A stretch of 64,000 bases of DNA from Hyphomicrobiales bacterium (GTDB lineage Bacteria > Pseudomonadota > Alphaproteobacteria > Rhizobiales > Rhizobiaceae): assembly GCA_900471925.1 (NCBI GenBank), contig UCGV01000029.1, forward strand, positions 1 to 64,000, in the 5' to 3' direction. Shown here piece after piece: positions 26,192 to 36,027 of the stretch. The first letter of the stretch is position 1. Each line of letters opens with the position of its first letter. The notes under the pieces are model-generated. The model was given only the letters and a program-made list of their open reading frames with translations. It ran no database searches and had not been told where the DNA came from. The translations under genes were made by a program, and so were the position numbers.

Positions 26192-26215
26192 ATGCCGCCG
26201 GAGAACCGGCGGCAT
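26192..26215 (+). other. Intercistronic hairpin after aglE
   Basis: A perfect 10-bp stem ATGCCGCCGG / CCGGCGGCAT with loop AGAA lies 13 bp after aglE. No T-run follows. Such hairpins after binding-protein genes typically protect the upstream mRNA from 3' decay, giving more binding protein than permease. Confidence 0.6.
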
Positions 26216-26348
26216 CACCGGAATGAGCGGCCGGGTTCCAGAGGGGGAGCCCGGTCGAGCCGGATCCTGTGGTCAGCCGCATCAGCACTATTGACGGTAT
26301 CCGGCACGAACCCTTCAAAATAAGACAGGGAAGCAGGGGAGGGACGAA

Positions 26349-27362
26349 ATGCTGTCGCAGATAGTGTCCGCTTTGGGCGTCGTGGTCGTAGCCGTTTTCG
26401 CATGCTCGGCCTATTTCTATTTCTCGAACAAGATTCTCGATCTCGCCTTGCCGGTCAAAGACGGTGACATCCGTCAGGCCTCGACCAATCTGAACCGGCG
26501 CGCGATGATCCGCCCCTGGCTGTTTATCGGCCCGGCACTTTTCCTGTTGATCGTCTATCTCGTCTATCCCGTCGTCGCGACCTTCATCCTGTCCTTCTAT
26601 GACCGGACCGGCGAGCAATTCGTCGGCGCGCAGAATTATCTGTGGGCCTTGAACGACCGCGAGTTCCGCCAGTCGATCTTCAACAATATTCTCTGGCTCG
26701 CCGTCGTGCCCGCCTGCTGCACCTTCTTCGGCCTTGTCATCGCGGTCATGACCGACCGCATCTGGTGGGGCAATATCGCCAAGAGCATTGTCTTCATGCC
26801 GATGGCGATTTCCTTCGTCGGCGCCTCCGTCATCTGGAAGTTCATCTATGAATATCGCGGCGGCAACGATGTGCAGATCGGCCTGCTGAATGCCATCGTG
26901 CAGACCTTCGGCGGCACGCCCGAGGTGTGGATCTCCATTCCCTTCTGGAACAATTTCTTCCTGATGGTCATCCTGGTCTGGATCCAGACCGGTTTTGCCA
27001 TGGTCATCCTTTCGGCTGCGCTGCGCGGCATTCCCGAGGAAACGATCGAGGCTGCCGTCATCGATGGCGCCAATGGCTGGCAGATCTTCTGGCGCATCAT
27101 GGTGCCGCAGGTTTGGGGCACGATCGCTGTCGTCTGGACGACGATCACCATTCTCGTCCTCAAGGTCTTCGATATCGTGCTGACCATGACCAACGGCCAA
27201 TGGCAGACCATGGTTCTCGCAAACCTGATGTTTAACTGGCTGTTCCGCGGCGGCGGCGATTCCGGCCGAAGTGCCGTCATTGCCATCATCATCATGCTCG
27301 CCGTGACACCGATCATGGTGTGGAATGTGCGCCGCGCCAATGCCGAACTGAAGGGACGCTGA
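26349..27362 (+). CDS. aglF: Alpha-glucoside ABC transporter permease AglF
   Basis: AglF is one of two membrane subunits of the agl importer. The 337-aa protein has about seven to eight hydrophobic helices, including an extra N-terminal helix at about 3-25. The EAA loop that contacts the ATPase is seen as EETIEAAVIDGANGWQIFWRI (about 230-250). It ends one base before aglG (TGAGATG), indicating coupling. Confidence 0.94.
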   Translation: MLSQIVSALGVVVVAVFACSAYFYFSNKILDLALPVKDGDIRQASTNLNRRAMIRPWLFIGPALFLLIVYLVYPVVATFILSFYDRTGEQFVGAQNYLWALNDREFRQSIFNNILWLAVVPACCTFFGLVIAVMTDRIWWGNIAKSIVFMPMAISFVGASVIWKFIYEYRGGNDVQIGLLNAIVQTFGGTPEVWISIPFWNNFFLMVILVWIQTGFAMVILSAALRGIPEETIEAAVIDGANGWQIFWRIMVPQVWGTIAVVWTTITILVLKVFDIVLTMTNGQWQTMVLANLMFNWLFRGGGDSGRSAVIAIIIMLAVTPIMVWNVRRANAELKGR

Positions 27363-27363
27363 G

Positions 27364-28527
27364 ATGACCACAGCTGCAAGCTACTTCAAGATCGGCCCGG
27401 CCCGTCTCTTCGTCCATTTCTGCGTTCTCGTCATCGTCATCATCTGGCTGGTGCCGACCCTCGGCATCTTCGTCAGCGCGTTGCGCGACAAGGACCAGAT
27501 TACCGTTTCCGGCTGGTGGACCGCCTTTGCCGGCTCCACGCAGACCGTGGCAGCCCGCCTCGGCACTCCCGATCAGGCGAAGCAGGAAGGTGATATCTTC
27601 GTCATCACCGGCAACGTACTTGCCGATCAGCCCGGCCGCTCGGTCAAGGCCTTTGGTGTGCGCGTCCAGCAGCCCTCGGCCTTCGAAGCAGGCCAGACCG
27701 CCGACCTTGGGGATGGCGAAAGCCTCGTGATCAACAGCGACGGCAGCTATCGCTACATGAAGAATGCCGCCTTCGCAGCCGATGAGCGTCCGCGTCGTAT
27801 CTACGTCGCGGCTTCCGCCCCGCCCGAATTCACCCTGCGGAACTACCAGACGGTTCTCACCGGCGAAGGCATCGGCCAGTCCTTCATCAATTCGCTGACG
27901 GTGACCATTCCGGCCACCATCATCCCGATCCTGATTGCCGCTTTCGCGGCCTATGCACTGAGCTGGATGGAGTTCCCCGGCCGCGCGCTTCTGATCGCGT
28001 TGGTCGTCGGCCTCATCGTCGTGCCGCTGCAGATGTCCCTCATTCCACTACTGCGGCTCTATAACGAGATCGGCTCCCTGATCAACCAGCCGTCGAAGAC
28101 CTATCCCGGCATCTGGCTTGCTCATACCGCCTTCGGCATGCCGCTCGCCATCTATCTCTTGCGGGCCTATATTTCCGGCCTGCCCAAGGAGATCATCGAA
28201 TCCGCCCGCGTCGATGGCGCGAGCGATTTCGAGATCTTCACCCGTATCGTATTGCCTCTGTCCTTCCCCGCGCTCGCGTCCTTCGCGATCTTCCAGTTCC
28301 TGTGGGTGTGGAACGACCTGCTTGTGGCCATGGTCTTCCTCGGCACCGACAAGGACCACCTCGTGCTGACCGGAGCGCTGAACGCGCTGCTCGGCTCGCG
28401 CGGCGGTAACTGGGAAATCCTGACGGCGTCGGCCTTCGTCACCATCATCATTCCGCTGCTCGTCTTCTTCTCGCTGCAGCGTTACCTGGTGCGTGGCCTG
28501 CTGGCGGGGTCGGTCAAAGGAGGCTGA
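27364..28527 (+). CDS. aglG: Alpha-glucoside ABC transporter permease AglG
   Basis: AglG is the second membrane subunit. The 387-aa protein is longer than a typical MalG (about 280-300) because a periplasmic insertion of roughly 100 residues lies between the first helix (about 13-40) and the second (about 170). The EAA loop appears as KEIIESARVDGASDFEIFTRI (about 276-296). The insertion is typical of AglG-type permeases. Confidence 0.94.
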   Translation: MTTAASYFKIGPARLFVHFCVLVIVIIWLVPTLGIFVSALRDKDQITVSGWWTAFAGSTQTVAARLGTPDQAKQEGDIFVITGNVLADQPGRSVKAFGVRVQQPSAFEAGQTADLGDGESLVINSDGSYRYMKNAAFAADERPRRIYVAASAPPEFTLRNYQTVLTGEGIGQSFINSLTVTIPATIIPILIAAFAAYALSWMEFPGRALLIALVVGLIVVPLQMSLIPLLRLYNEIGSLINQPSKTYPGIWLAHTAFGMPLAIYLLRAYISGLPKEIIESARVDGASDFEIFTRIVLPLSFPALASFAIFQFLWVWNDLLVAMVFLGTDKDHLVLTGALNALLGSRGGNWEILTASAFVTIIIPLLVFFSLQRYLVRGLLAGSVKGG

Positions 28528-28562
28528 CCAATCCCAAGACGTAATTTTAGACAGGATATCCC

Positions 28563-30215
28563 ATGAGTGTGGCTTCTCAATCCAACTTGACCGCCGACAA
28601 GGACTGGTGGCGCGGCGCGGTGATCTATCAGATCTATCCGCGCTCCTACCAGGATTCCAACGGGGACGGCATCGGCGACCTGAAGGGCATCACCGCCCGC
28701 CTGCCGCATGTCGCAAGCCTCGGTGCCGACGCGATCTGGATTTCGCCCTTCTTCACCTCGCCGATGCGCGACTTCGGCTATGACGTCTCCGACTATGAAA
28801 ATGTCGATGCGATCTTCGGCACGCTGATCGATTTCGACACGCTGATTGCAGAGGCCCACCGCCTCGGCATCAAGGTGATGATCGACCTCGTCATCTCGCA
28901 TTCCTCCGACCAGCATCCCTGGTTCGTCGAAAGCCGCTCGAGCCGCACCAATGCCAAAGCTGACTGGTATGTCTGGGCCGATGCCAGGCCTGACGGTACC
29001 CCGCCGAACAACTGGCTGTCGATCTTCGGCGGCTCGGCATGGGCGTGGGATCCGACGCGCATGCAATATTACATGCACAACTTCCTGACCTCGCAGCCGG
29101 ATATGAACCTGCATAACCCGGAAGTTCAGGATCGTCTGCTCGATGTCGTCCGCTTCTGGCTGAAGCGCGGCGTCGATGGTTTCCGCCTCGACACGATCAA
29201 CTTCTACTTCCACGACAAGCAGTTGCGCGACAACCCTGCGCTTGCCCCGGAACGCCGCAACGCTTCGACCGCGCCTGCCGTAAACCCCTATAATTTCCAG
29301 GAGCATCTTTACGACAAGAACCGCCCTGAGAACCTCGAATTCCTGAAGCGTTTCCGTGCGGTGCTGGAAGAATTTCCGGCGATTGCCGCCGTCGGCGAAG
29401 TGGGCGACAGCCAGCGTGGTCTCGAAATCGTCGGCGAATATACGTCCGGCGATGACAAGATGCATATGTGCTACGCCTTCGAATTCCTGGCGCCCGATCC
29501 GCTCTCGCCGGAGCGCGTCGAGGAAGTCATGAAGGATTTCGGCGCGGCCGCTCCCGATGGCTGGGCTTGCTGGGCTTTTTCCAATCATGACGTCATGCGC
29601 CATGTCAGCCGCTGGGGTTCGCTGGTTGCCGATCGCGAGGCATTCGCCAAGCTCTACGCCACGCTGCTGATGACGCTGCGCGGTTCGGTCTGCCTCTACC
29701 AGGGCGAGGAACTGGCCCTCACCGAAGCCGATCTCGCCTATCAGGATCTGCAGGATCCCTATGGCATCCAGTTCTGGCCGGAATTCAAGGGCCGCGACGG
29801 CTGCCGCACGCCGATGGTCTGGGACAGTCAGGTCGCCCAAGGGGGCTTCTCTACGGTCAAGCCCTGGCTGCCTGTACCGGTCGAACACATCCTGCGCGCC
29901 GTCAGCGTCCAGCAGGGCGACGAGAATTCCGTGCTGGAGCACTACCGCCGCTTCATCGCCTTCCGCAAGCAGCATCCGGCTTTCGCCAAGGGTGAGATCG
30001 AGTTCGAGGAACCGCAGGGCGATGCGCTGCTCTTTACTCGCGAATACGGCAACGAGAAGCTGCTCTGCATCCTCAATATGGGGCCGGCGGAAGCCAATGT
30101 GACGCTGCCGGCGGGCGAATGGCAGGCTCTGACGGGCCATGGTTTCAACAGCAACAACTACGGCGACAAGATCGATATTCCGGCCTGGGGGGCGTATTTC
30201 GCCCGTCTCGCCTAA
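28563..30215 (+). CDS. aglA: Alpha-glucosidase AglA (GH13)
   Basis: AglA hydrolyses imported alpha-glucosides in the cytoplasm. The 550-aa protein has no signal peptide and shows the GH13 motifs: YQIYPRSYQDSNGDGIGDL (about 22-40), DLVISHSS (108-115), GFRLDTINF with the nucleophile Asp near residue 210, the acid/base Glu near 279 in VGEVGD, and FSNHDVMR with the third catalytic Asp near 343. It lies between the permease and ATPase genes of the operon. Confidence 0.96.
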   Translation: MSVASQSNLTADKDWWRGAVIYQIYPRSYQDSNGDGIGDLKGITARLPHVASLGADAIWISPFFTSPMRDFGYDVSDYENVDAIFGTLIDFDTLIAEAHRLGIKVMIDLVISHSSDQHPWFVESRSSRTNAKADWYVWADARPDGTPPNNWLSIFGGSAWAWDPTRMQYYMHNFLTSQPDMNLHNPEVQDRLLDVVRFWLKRGVDGFRLDTINFYFHDKQLRDNPALAPERRNASTAPAVNPYNFQEHLYDKNRPENLEFLKRFRAVLEEFPAIAAVGEVGDSQRGLEIVGEYTSGDDKMHMCYAFEFLAPDPLSPERVEEVMKDFGAAAPDGWACWAFSNHDVMRHVSRWGSLVADREAFAKLYATLLMTLRGSVCLYQGEELALTEADLAYQDLQDPYGIQFWPEFKGRDGCRTPMVWDSQVAQGGFSTVKPWLPVPVEHILRAVSVQQGDENSVLEHYRRFIAFRKQHPAFAKGEIEFEEPQGDALLFTREYGNEKLLCILNMGPAEANVTLPAGEWQALTGHGFNSNNYGDKIDIPAWGAYFARLA

Positions 30216-30236
30216 AGATCAGGAGGGGAGAGGAAA

Positions 30237-31328
30237 ATGACTGGACTGACGCTTAAGGATATCCGCAAGTCCTACGGCTCCGTGGACGTGCTCCACGGCA
30301 TCGACCTGGAAATCAAGCAGGGCGAATTCATCGTTTTCGTCGGCCCCTCCGGCTGTGGCAAATCCACGCTTCTCAGAATGATCGCCGGCCTTGAGAACAT
30401 CACGGGCGGCGAGATGTATATCGACGGTATGCTGGTCAATGACGTGCCGCCGTCCAGGCGCGGCATCGCCATGGTGTTCCAGTCCTACGCGCTCTATCCG
30501 CATATGACGGTCTTCGACAACATGGCCTTCGGCATGAAGATCGCCGGTGAAAACAAGCAGGAGATTGATCGCCGCGTGCGTGCGGCCGCCGAAACCCTGC
30601 AGCTGACCAAATATCTCGACCGCCTGCCCAAGGCGCTCTCGGGCGGCCAGCGGCAGCGCGTGGCGATCGGCCGCGCCATCTGCCGCAATCCGAAGGTTTT
30701 CCTCTTCGACGAGCCGTTGTCGAACCTTGACGCGGCACTGCGCGTTGCGACCCGTATCGAAATCGCCCGCCTGAACGAGCAGATGGCCGATACGACGATG
30801 ATCTATGTCACGCACGACCAGGTCGAGGCGATGACATTGGCGGACCGCATCGTCGTCCTCTCCGCCGGCAATATCGAGCAGGTGGGCGCACCGCTGGAGC
30901 TCTACGAGCGCCCGGCAAACCTCTTCGTCGCCAAGTTCATCGGCTCACCGGCCATGAACATCATTCCCGCAACCATCACCGGTGCCGGTGACACGACGAC
31001 GGTCACGCTGACGGGCGGCAAATCCGTCACGCTCAATATCGCCACTGCGGCCTCCGAAAAGGGCAAACAGGCAAGCTTCGGCGTTCGCCCGGAAGACCTG
31101 CGTGTCGCCGATCAGAGCGAGGACTATCTGTTTGAGGGCGAGGTCTCGATCGTCGAAGCGCTCGGCGAAGTCACTCTCCTCTATATCGAGGGTCTGGTTC
31201 AGGGCGAACCGATCATCGTCAAGCTGCCCGGAATCATCGATGTGAAGCGTGGCCAGAAGATGCATTTCGCCGCCGACCGGCAGAAGCTGCACCTCTTCGA
31301 TGCCTCGGGTCATACCTACAGGAAATGA
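30237..31328 (+). CDS. aglK: Alpha-glucoside ABC transporter ATPase AglK
   Basis: AglK is the ATP-hydrolysing subunit of the agl importer (MalK/UgpC type). The 363-aa protein has Walker A GPSGCGKS (36-43), Q-loop FQSYALYPHMTV (about 82-93), signature LSGGQRQR (135-142), Walker B VFLFDEP (155-161), an H-loop in YVTHDQVEAMTLAD, and the C-terminal TOBE-type domain from about 240. GAGGGGAG precedes the ATG. Confidence 0.96.
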   Translation: MTGLTLKDIRKSYGSVDVLHGIDLEIKQGEFIVFVGPSGCGKSTLLRMIAGLENITGGEMYIDGMLVNDVPPSRRGIAMVFQSYALYPHMTVFDNMAFGMKIAGENKQEIDRRVRAAAETLQLTKYLDRLPKALSGGQRQRVAIGRAICRNPKVFLFDEPLSNLDAALRVATRIEIARLNEQMADTTMIYVTHDQVEAMTLADRIVVLSAGNIEQVGAPLELYERPANLFVAKFIGSPAMNIIPATITGAGDTTTVTLTGGKSVTLNIATAASEKGKQASFGVRPEDLRVADQSEDYLFEGEVSIVEALGEVTLLYIEGLVQGEPIIVKLPGIIDVKRGQKMHFAADRQKLHLFDASGHTYRK

Positions 31329-31344
31329 CCATCCATTTTTGGTG

Positions 31345-31381
31345 GAATCCTTCTTCTTGAAGCTGTGAAGGGGAAGGATTC
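31345..31381 (+). other. Long-loop hairpin after aglK
   Basis: A 9-bp stem GAATCCTTC / GAAGGATTC with a 19-nt loop begins 16 bp after aglK. It is followed by TCACTTTCTG, not a clean T-run, so it is only a possible operon end. Confidence 0.4.
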
Positions 31382-31443
31382 TCACTTTCTGTTAAACATG
31401 CGGTGCTAGCCTTTTTCCCATCAAGACTGAGGGAACTAAGGGC

Positions 31444-31857
31444 ATGGCCGCATCCAATCCAACACCGCCAAAATCACACTTCCTGGCCAAGGAAGAGTCT
31501 TTCATGTACGACCGCGAGCAGCGGTTCAAAATGGAAGACACCATGAACGCCGCGCGCATCGAATATACGGAAAAGGGCGTCATGCACGCGGCCTCGCGTC
31601 GCTGCGATATCGTCCGTATCTCGATGAGCAGCGCAATCCTGGCGATCCTCACGCAGTATACGCTGCCGAAGCAGTTCTACCTGGATATTCCGGATGCCCG
31701 CATCACCAAGGTGGGCTGCATCCTGATGAAGACCTTTCCGAACAACACGATCGAGGTTCGCTTCCTGCGCCTGCTGACGCAGAAGGAACTGAACAAGATC
31801 TTCGTCTATTCCACACACCCGGCTCACAAGGACTACGTCCTCGATATCCGCGCATAA
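31444..31857 (+). CDS. PilZ-like domain protein
   Basis: This protein of about 137 aa has a compact beta-rich middle (about 35-110) resembling PilZ domains that bind cyclic di-GMP. Its RRCDIVRISMSSAIL segment aligns with the usual D-x-S-x-x-G box, but the final Gly is replaced and the upstream RxxxR is not clear, so ligand binding may be lost or altered. The start is at 31444 (AGGGAA upstream) or at 31504 (GGAAGAG upstream, giving 117 aa). It has its own promoter region and strong terminator, and so is not part of agl. Confidence 0.65.
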   Translation: MAASNPTPPKSHFLAKEESFMYDREQRFKMEDTMNAARIEYTEKGVMHAASRRCDIVRISMSSAILAILTQYTLPKQFYLDIPDARITKVGCILMKTFPNNTIEVRFLRLLTQKELNKIFVYSTHPAHKDYVLDIRA

Positions 31858-31881
31858 AGTCTCGCGTCTCGCTGGATACGG

Positions 31882-31916
31882 AAAACCCGCGGCTCTCGCT
31901 GCGGGTTTTTTCTTTT
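31882..31916 (+). terminator. Strong terminator between the PilZ-like gene and edd
   Basis: A 9-bp stem AAAACCCGC / GCGGGTTTT with a 10-nt loop is followed by TTTTTTCTTTT. The matching A-rich side means it may also work for the convergent edd transcript. Confidence 0.85.
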
Positions 31917-31934
31917 GTACCAGTAATGCCTTGA

Positions 31935-33764
31935 TCAGTGATGGGCGTGGAAGAGTACGCTCGCACCCTGGTCGGACGGGCCGACCGCATGGCGGAACGG
32001 CGCGAAAAGCTCGCGGCCCATGCCGAACTCATTGTCCGAAAGATCGATCGTCACAGGCTCGCGCTCGGCCATGTCGGCAGCGTCGACCAGCACTTCCAGC
32101 GTGCCCCTGATCGCGTCGAGACGGATGATGTCGCCTTCCCTGATGCGGGCGATAGGGCCGCCGTCGACGGCTTCCGGCGTGACATGGATCGCTGCCGGCA
32201 CCTTGCCGGAGGCACCCGACATGCGCCCGTCGGTCAGGAGCGCCACGCGGAAGCCACGATCCTGCAGCACACCGAGCGGCGGCGTCAGCTTGTGCAGTTC
32301 CGGCATGCCGTTGGCTTTCGGCCCCTGGAAGCGGACGACAGCGATAAAGTCGCGGTTGAGCTTGCCTTCCTTGAAGGCGTCCTGCAGTTCCTGCTGGCTG
32401 TGGAAGATCACGGCCGGCGCTTCGATGATGTGGCGCTCTGGCTTGACGGCCGAAATCTTGATGACCGCCTTGCCGAGATTGCCGCGCAGCATCTTCAAAC
32501 CACCATTGGCCTGGAAAGGCGTCTCGATGCCGGCGAGCACTTTCGGATCGTGGCTCTTGTCTGGCGAGGGCTGGCGCACGACTGCGCCATTGTCGCCGAG
32601 CTGCGCATCGACCGTGTAGGCTTGCAGCCCATGACCGAAGACGGTGCGCACATCGTCATGCACCAGGCCCTGCTTCAACAGTTCCTTGATGAGGAAGCCC
32701 ATGCCGCCGGCTGCCTGGAAATGGTTCACGTCGGCAAGCCCGTTCGGATAGACGCGGGCAAGCAGCGGCACCAATTCTGAAAGCTCGGCAATGTCCTGCC
32801 AGGTCAGCACGATACCGCCGGCGCGCGCCATGGCGACGAGGTGCATCGTGTGGTTCGTCGAGCCGCCGGTCGCATGCAGGCCAACGACGCCGTTGACGAT
32901 CGAGCGTTCGTCGATCATCTCACCGGCCGGCGTGAACTCGTTGCCGAGTGCGGTAATGGCGAGCGCCCGCTTGGCGGCCTCGCGCGTCAGCGCCTCGCGC
33001 AGCGGCGTGCCGGGATTGATGAAGGAGGAACCGGGCATATGGAAGCCCATGATCTCCATCAGCATCTGGTTGGAGTTGGCCGTGCCATAGAAGGTGCAGG
33101 TGCCGGGGCCGTGATAGGACTTGGATTCGGCTTCCAGCAGTTCAGCGCGGCCGACCTTGCCTTCGGCAAAGAGCTGGCGCACGCGCGACTTCTCGTCGTT
33201 TGCCAGGCCCGTGGTCATCGGCCCGGCTGGAATGAAGATCGACGGCAGGTGGCCGAAAGAGAGGGCGGCGATCATCAGGCCGGGCACGATCTTGTCGCAG
33301 ACGCCGAGGAAGAGGGCGGCATCGAACATATTGTGCGACAGGCCGACACCGGCCGCCATGGCGATCAGGTCGCGCGAGAAGAGCGAAAGCTCCATGCCCG
33401 GCTGGCCCTGGGTGACGCCATCGCACATGGCCGGCACGCCGCCGGCGACCTGCGCGATCCCGCCGGCCTGAGCGGCCGCCTCGCGGATGATCGCCGGATA
33501 AGTCTCGAACGGCTGGTGGGCCGAGAGCATGTCGTTATAGGCGGTAATGATGCCGAGATTGGGTACGCGGTCTCCGGCCAGCGCATCCTTCTCGGCGGGG
33601 GAACAGACCGCGAAGCCGTGGGCGAGATTGGCGCAGCCGAGAACGGAACGGTTGACGCCCTGGGAGGCGGCAGCGCGCAGGCGCTCCAGATAGCGCTCGC
33701 GGGTCGGCTTCGAGCGTTCGACAATGCGATTCGTGATCGCAGCAATGCGTGCGTGAGCGGACAT
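31935..33764 (-). CDS. edd: 6-phosphogluconate dehydratase Edd
   Basis: Edd converts 6-phosphogluconate to KDPG in the Entner-Doudoroff pathway, the main glucose route in rhizobia. The 609-aa protein belongs to the IlvD/Edd family of Fe-S dehydratases. It has ANLAHGFAVCSPAEKDAL, MCDGVTQGQPGMELSLFSRD, GTCTFYGTANSNQMLME (a cluster-ligand Cys) and LTDGRMSGASGKVPAAIHV motifs. The start is supported by AGGGATC upstream. It is the last gene of the zwf-pgl-edd operon, 72 bp after pgl. Confidence 0.97.
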   Translation of the reverse strand: MSAHARIAAITNRIVERSKPTRERYLERLRAAASQGVNRSVLGCANLAHGFAVCSPAEKDALAGDRVPNLGIITAYNDMLSAHQPFETYPAIIREAAAQAGGIAQVAGGVPAMCDGVTQGQPGMELSLFSRDLIAMAAGVGLSHNMFDAALFLGVCDKIVPGLMIAALSFGHLPSIFIPAGPMTTGLANDEKSRVRQLFAEGKVGRAELLEAESKSYHGPGTCTFYGTANSNQMLMEIMGFHMPGSSFINPGTPLREALTREAAKRALAITALGNEFTPAGEMIDERSIVNGVVGLHATGGSTNHTMHLVAMARAGGIVLTWQDIAELSELVPLLARVYPNGLADVNHFQAAGGMGFLIKELLKQGLVHDDVRTVFGHGLQAYTVDAQLGDNGAVVRQPSPDKSHDPKVLAGIETPFQANGGLKMLRGNLGKAVIKISAVKPERHIIEAPAVIFHSQQELQDAFKEGKLNRDFIAVVRFQGPKANGMPELHKLTPPLGVLQDRGFRVALLTDGRMSGASGKVPAAIHVTPEAVDGGPIARIREGDIIRLDAIRGTLEVLVDAADMAEREPVTIDLSDNEFGMGRELFAPFRHAVGPSDQGASVLFHAHH

Positions 33765-33836
33765 GGAAGATCCCTGCCTTGTTCTGGTTCGTCAATGTTC
33801 TGTTCGCCGGCTCCGGCGGCCTTACCTTAGGCCGTA

Positions 33837-34535
33837 TCAGGGAGCCCAGTAGATCTCGACCGGGGAAGTGGCCCGGCGCAGAATGGCGCGGATCGGCATC
33901 TCTGCCTCTTCGCCGTTCCCTTCTGCCTTGGCGAGAACGTCTTTTTTGCCTTCGCCCTCAATGTGGAGAATAAGCAGTTTGGCATCTTCCAGCGCGGAGA
34001 AAGTGAAGGTCAGGCGTGGTTCGCCGGCACCTTCCGCGTCCATGGTGATGATGCTGCGCGGCGTCTTGGGATCGAGCGCGACGCTCAGATTATTGCCGCC
34101 GGGGAAGAACGAGGCCGTGTGGCCGTCGCCGCCCATGCCGAGAATGACGACATCGAAGGGGATACCGATCTCGGCGCTTTTTGCCGTTGCAAGTTTTGCC
34201 GCCTCTTCGACGGAGGCAGCAGGCTGGTAAAGCGGCACGAAACGCGCCGCCTTAGCCTTGTTCTGGAGAAGATTGGCATCGACCAGCAGATGGTTCGAGC
34301 GCGGATTGTCGGCGGGAACGAAACGTTCGTCGACAAGCGTGATCGTCACCTTGGCCCAGTCGATATCGCTCGCCGAAAGCGCCTGGAAGAAGGCTTTCGG
34401 CGTGGAGCCGCCTGATACGGCAATGCTTGCCGCTCCGCGTGCTGCGATGGCTGCCGAAAGCGCGCCGGAAACCTTGTCTGCAAGGCTGGCGGCAAGTTCG
34501 GCGGCGTTGGCGAAGGAATGCAGTGTCGATGCCAT
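33837..34535 (-). CDS. pgl: 6-phosphogluconolactonase Pgl
   Basis: Pgl hydrolyses 6-phosphogluconolactone to 6-phosphogluconate, linking Zwf to Edd. The 232-aa protein has the SugarP_isomerase-type layout: AVSGGSTPKAFFQAL (about 39-53), VTITLVDERFVPADNPRSN (about 62-80) and VVILGMGGDGHTASFFPG (about 127-144). Length is typical of the family. It lies 16 bp after zwf. Confidence 0.96.
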   Translation of the reverse strand: MASTLHSFANAAELAASLADKVSGALSAAIAARGAASIAVSGGSTPKAFFQALSASDIDWAKVTITLVDERFVPADNPRSNHLLVDANLLQNKAKAARFVPLYQPAASVEEAAKLATAKSAEIGIPFDVVILGMGGDGHTASFFPGGNNLSVALDPKTPRSIITMDAEGAGEPRLTFTFSALEDAKLLILHIEGEGKKDVLAKAEGNGEEAEMPIRAILRRATSPVEIYWAP

Positions 34536-34551
34536 ATCTTCGTACCTTGGA

Positions 34552-36027
34552 CTAGATGTCGTCGTGCCAGGTGCGGCCGTCGCGCTCGATCAGCGCGATA
34601 GCCTGGCTCGGACCCCAAGTGCCGGCCGTGTAGCCCTGCACCTGCTGGCCGGTGGATTCCCAACCCTTGAGGATCGGATCGACCCACTGCCATGCGGCTT
34701 CGACTTCGTCGCGGCGCATGAACAGCGTCTGGTTGGAGCGGATGACGTCCATCAGCAGACGCTCGTAGGCGTCGGGATTGCGGACATTGAAGGCCTGGGC
34801 GAAGCTCATGTCGAGCGAAACGTTGCGCAGGCGCATGCCGCCCGGACCCGGATCCTTGATCATCAGCGACTGCTTGACGCCTTCATCCGGCTGCAGGCGG
34901 ATAATCAGCTGGTTCTGGCTGATACGGCCGGCGGCCTGGTCGAACACCGAATGCGGGATCGACTTGAAGGTGATGACGATTTCCGAAACGCGGCCGGCGA
35001 GACGCTTGCCGGTACGGATGTAGAAGGGAACGCCGGCCCACCGCCAGTTGTTGATCTCGGCCTTGATGGCGACGAAGGTTTCCGTGTTGGAAACGCCGCC
35101 TTCGAGCTCTTCCAGGTAGCCCCTGACCGGGCCGCTGCCGGAAGCACCGGCACGGTACTGGCCGCGGACGGTTGCCTGTTCGACGTTGGAAGCGTTGATC
35201 GGCTTCAGCGCGCGCAGAACCTTCAGCTTTTCGTCGCGAACGGCTTCCGAATCCATCGAGGAGGGAACTTCCATCGCCGTCAGGCAGAGGAGCTGCAGGA
35301 TGTGGTTCTGCACCATGTCGCGCAGCGCGCCCGCCGTGTCATAGTAACCGGCGCGGCCTTCGAGGCCGACGGATTCGGCAACGGTGATCTGGATGTGGTC
35401 GATGTAGTTGGCGTTCCACAGCGGCTCATAGAGCGCGTTGGCGAAACGCAGCGCCATCAGGTTCTGCACCGTCTCCTTGCCGAGATAGTGGTCGATGCGG
35501 AAGATCTGCTCTTCCTTGAAGACGCGGCCGATATTGTCGTTGAGCTGCAGCGCCGAGGCAAGGTCACGGCCGATCGGCTTTTCGACGACGATGCGGGTCG
35601 ACTTGGTGATCAGCTTGTGGTCGTGGATCTTCTGCGAGATGTCGCCGAAAATGCCCGGAGCAACCGCGAGGTAGAAGGCGCGAACGCGATCCTTGCCCTC
35701 GTCGAGCAGCTTCTTCAGTACGTCCCAGCCGGTATCGGTGCGGGCATCGACAGAAACGTAGAAAAGACGCGAGCAGAACTTTTCGACTTCCGCTTCGTCA
35801 TATTCACCCTTCTTCAGGTGTTCCTTCAGGGCGTCCTTGGCGAACTTGCGGTATTCTTCATGCGAAAGCGGGCTGCGCGAAGCGCCGATGACGCGGGTCG
35901 GTTCGGAGAACTGGCCCTCGATCTGGCGATGGTACAGCGCCGGCAGAAGCTTGCGCTCGGCAAGGTCGCCGCTGCCGCCGAAGACGACATAATCAAAAGG
36001 CTCAACGGGAATGATCTGGCTGCTCAT
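34552..36027 (-). CDS. zwf: Glucose-6-phosphate 1-dehydrogenase Zwf
   Basis: Zwf oxidises glucose-6-phosphate to 6-phosphogluconolactone and makes NADPH. The 491-aa protein has VVFGGSGDLAERKLLPALY near the N-terminus (nucleotide binding) and RIDHYLGKETVQNLMALRF, the active-site signature with the catalytic His. The ATG at 36027, preceded by GAGAGAC, is preferred over an upstream TTG at 36042. It is the first gene of zwf-pgl-edd. Confidence 0.97.
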   Translation of the reverse strand: MSSQIIPVEPFDYVVFGGSGDLAERKLLPALYHRQIEGQFSEPTRVIGASRSPLSHEEYRKFAKDALKEHLKKGEYDEAEVEKFCSRLFYVSVDARTDTGWDVLKKLLDEGKDRVRAFYLAVAPGIFGDISQKIHDHKLITKSTRIVVEKPIGRDLASALQLNDNIGRVFKEEQIFRIDHYLGKETVQNLMALRFANALYEPLWNANYIDHIQITVAESVGLEGRAGYYDTAGALRDMVQNHILQLLCLTAMEVPSSMDSEAVRDEKLKVLRALKPINASNVEQATVRGQYRAGASGSGPVRGYLEELEGGVSNTETFVAIKAEINNWRWAGVPFYIRTGKRLAGRVSEIVITFKSIPHSVFDQAAGRISQNQLIIRLQPDEGVKQSLMIKDPGPGGMRLRNVSLDMSFAQAFNVRNPDAYERLLMDVIRSNQTLFMRRDEVEAAWQWVDPILKGWESTGQQVQGYTAGTWGPSQAIALIERDGRTWHDDI

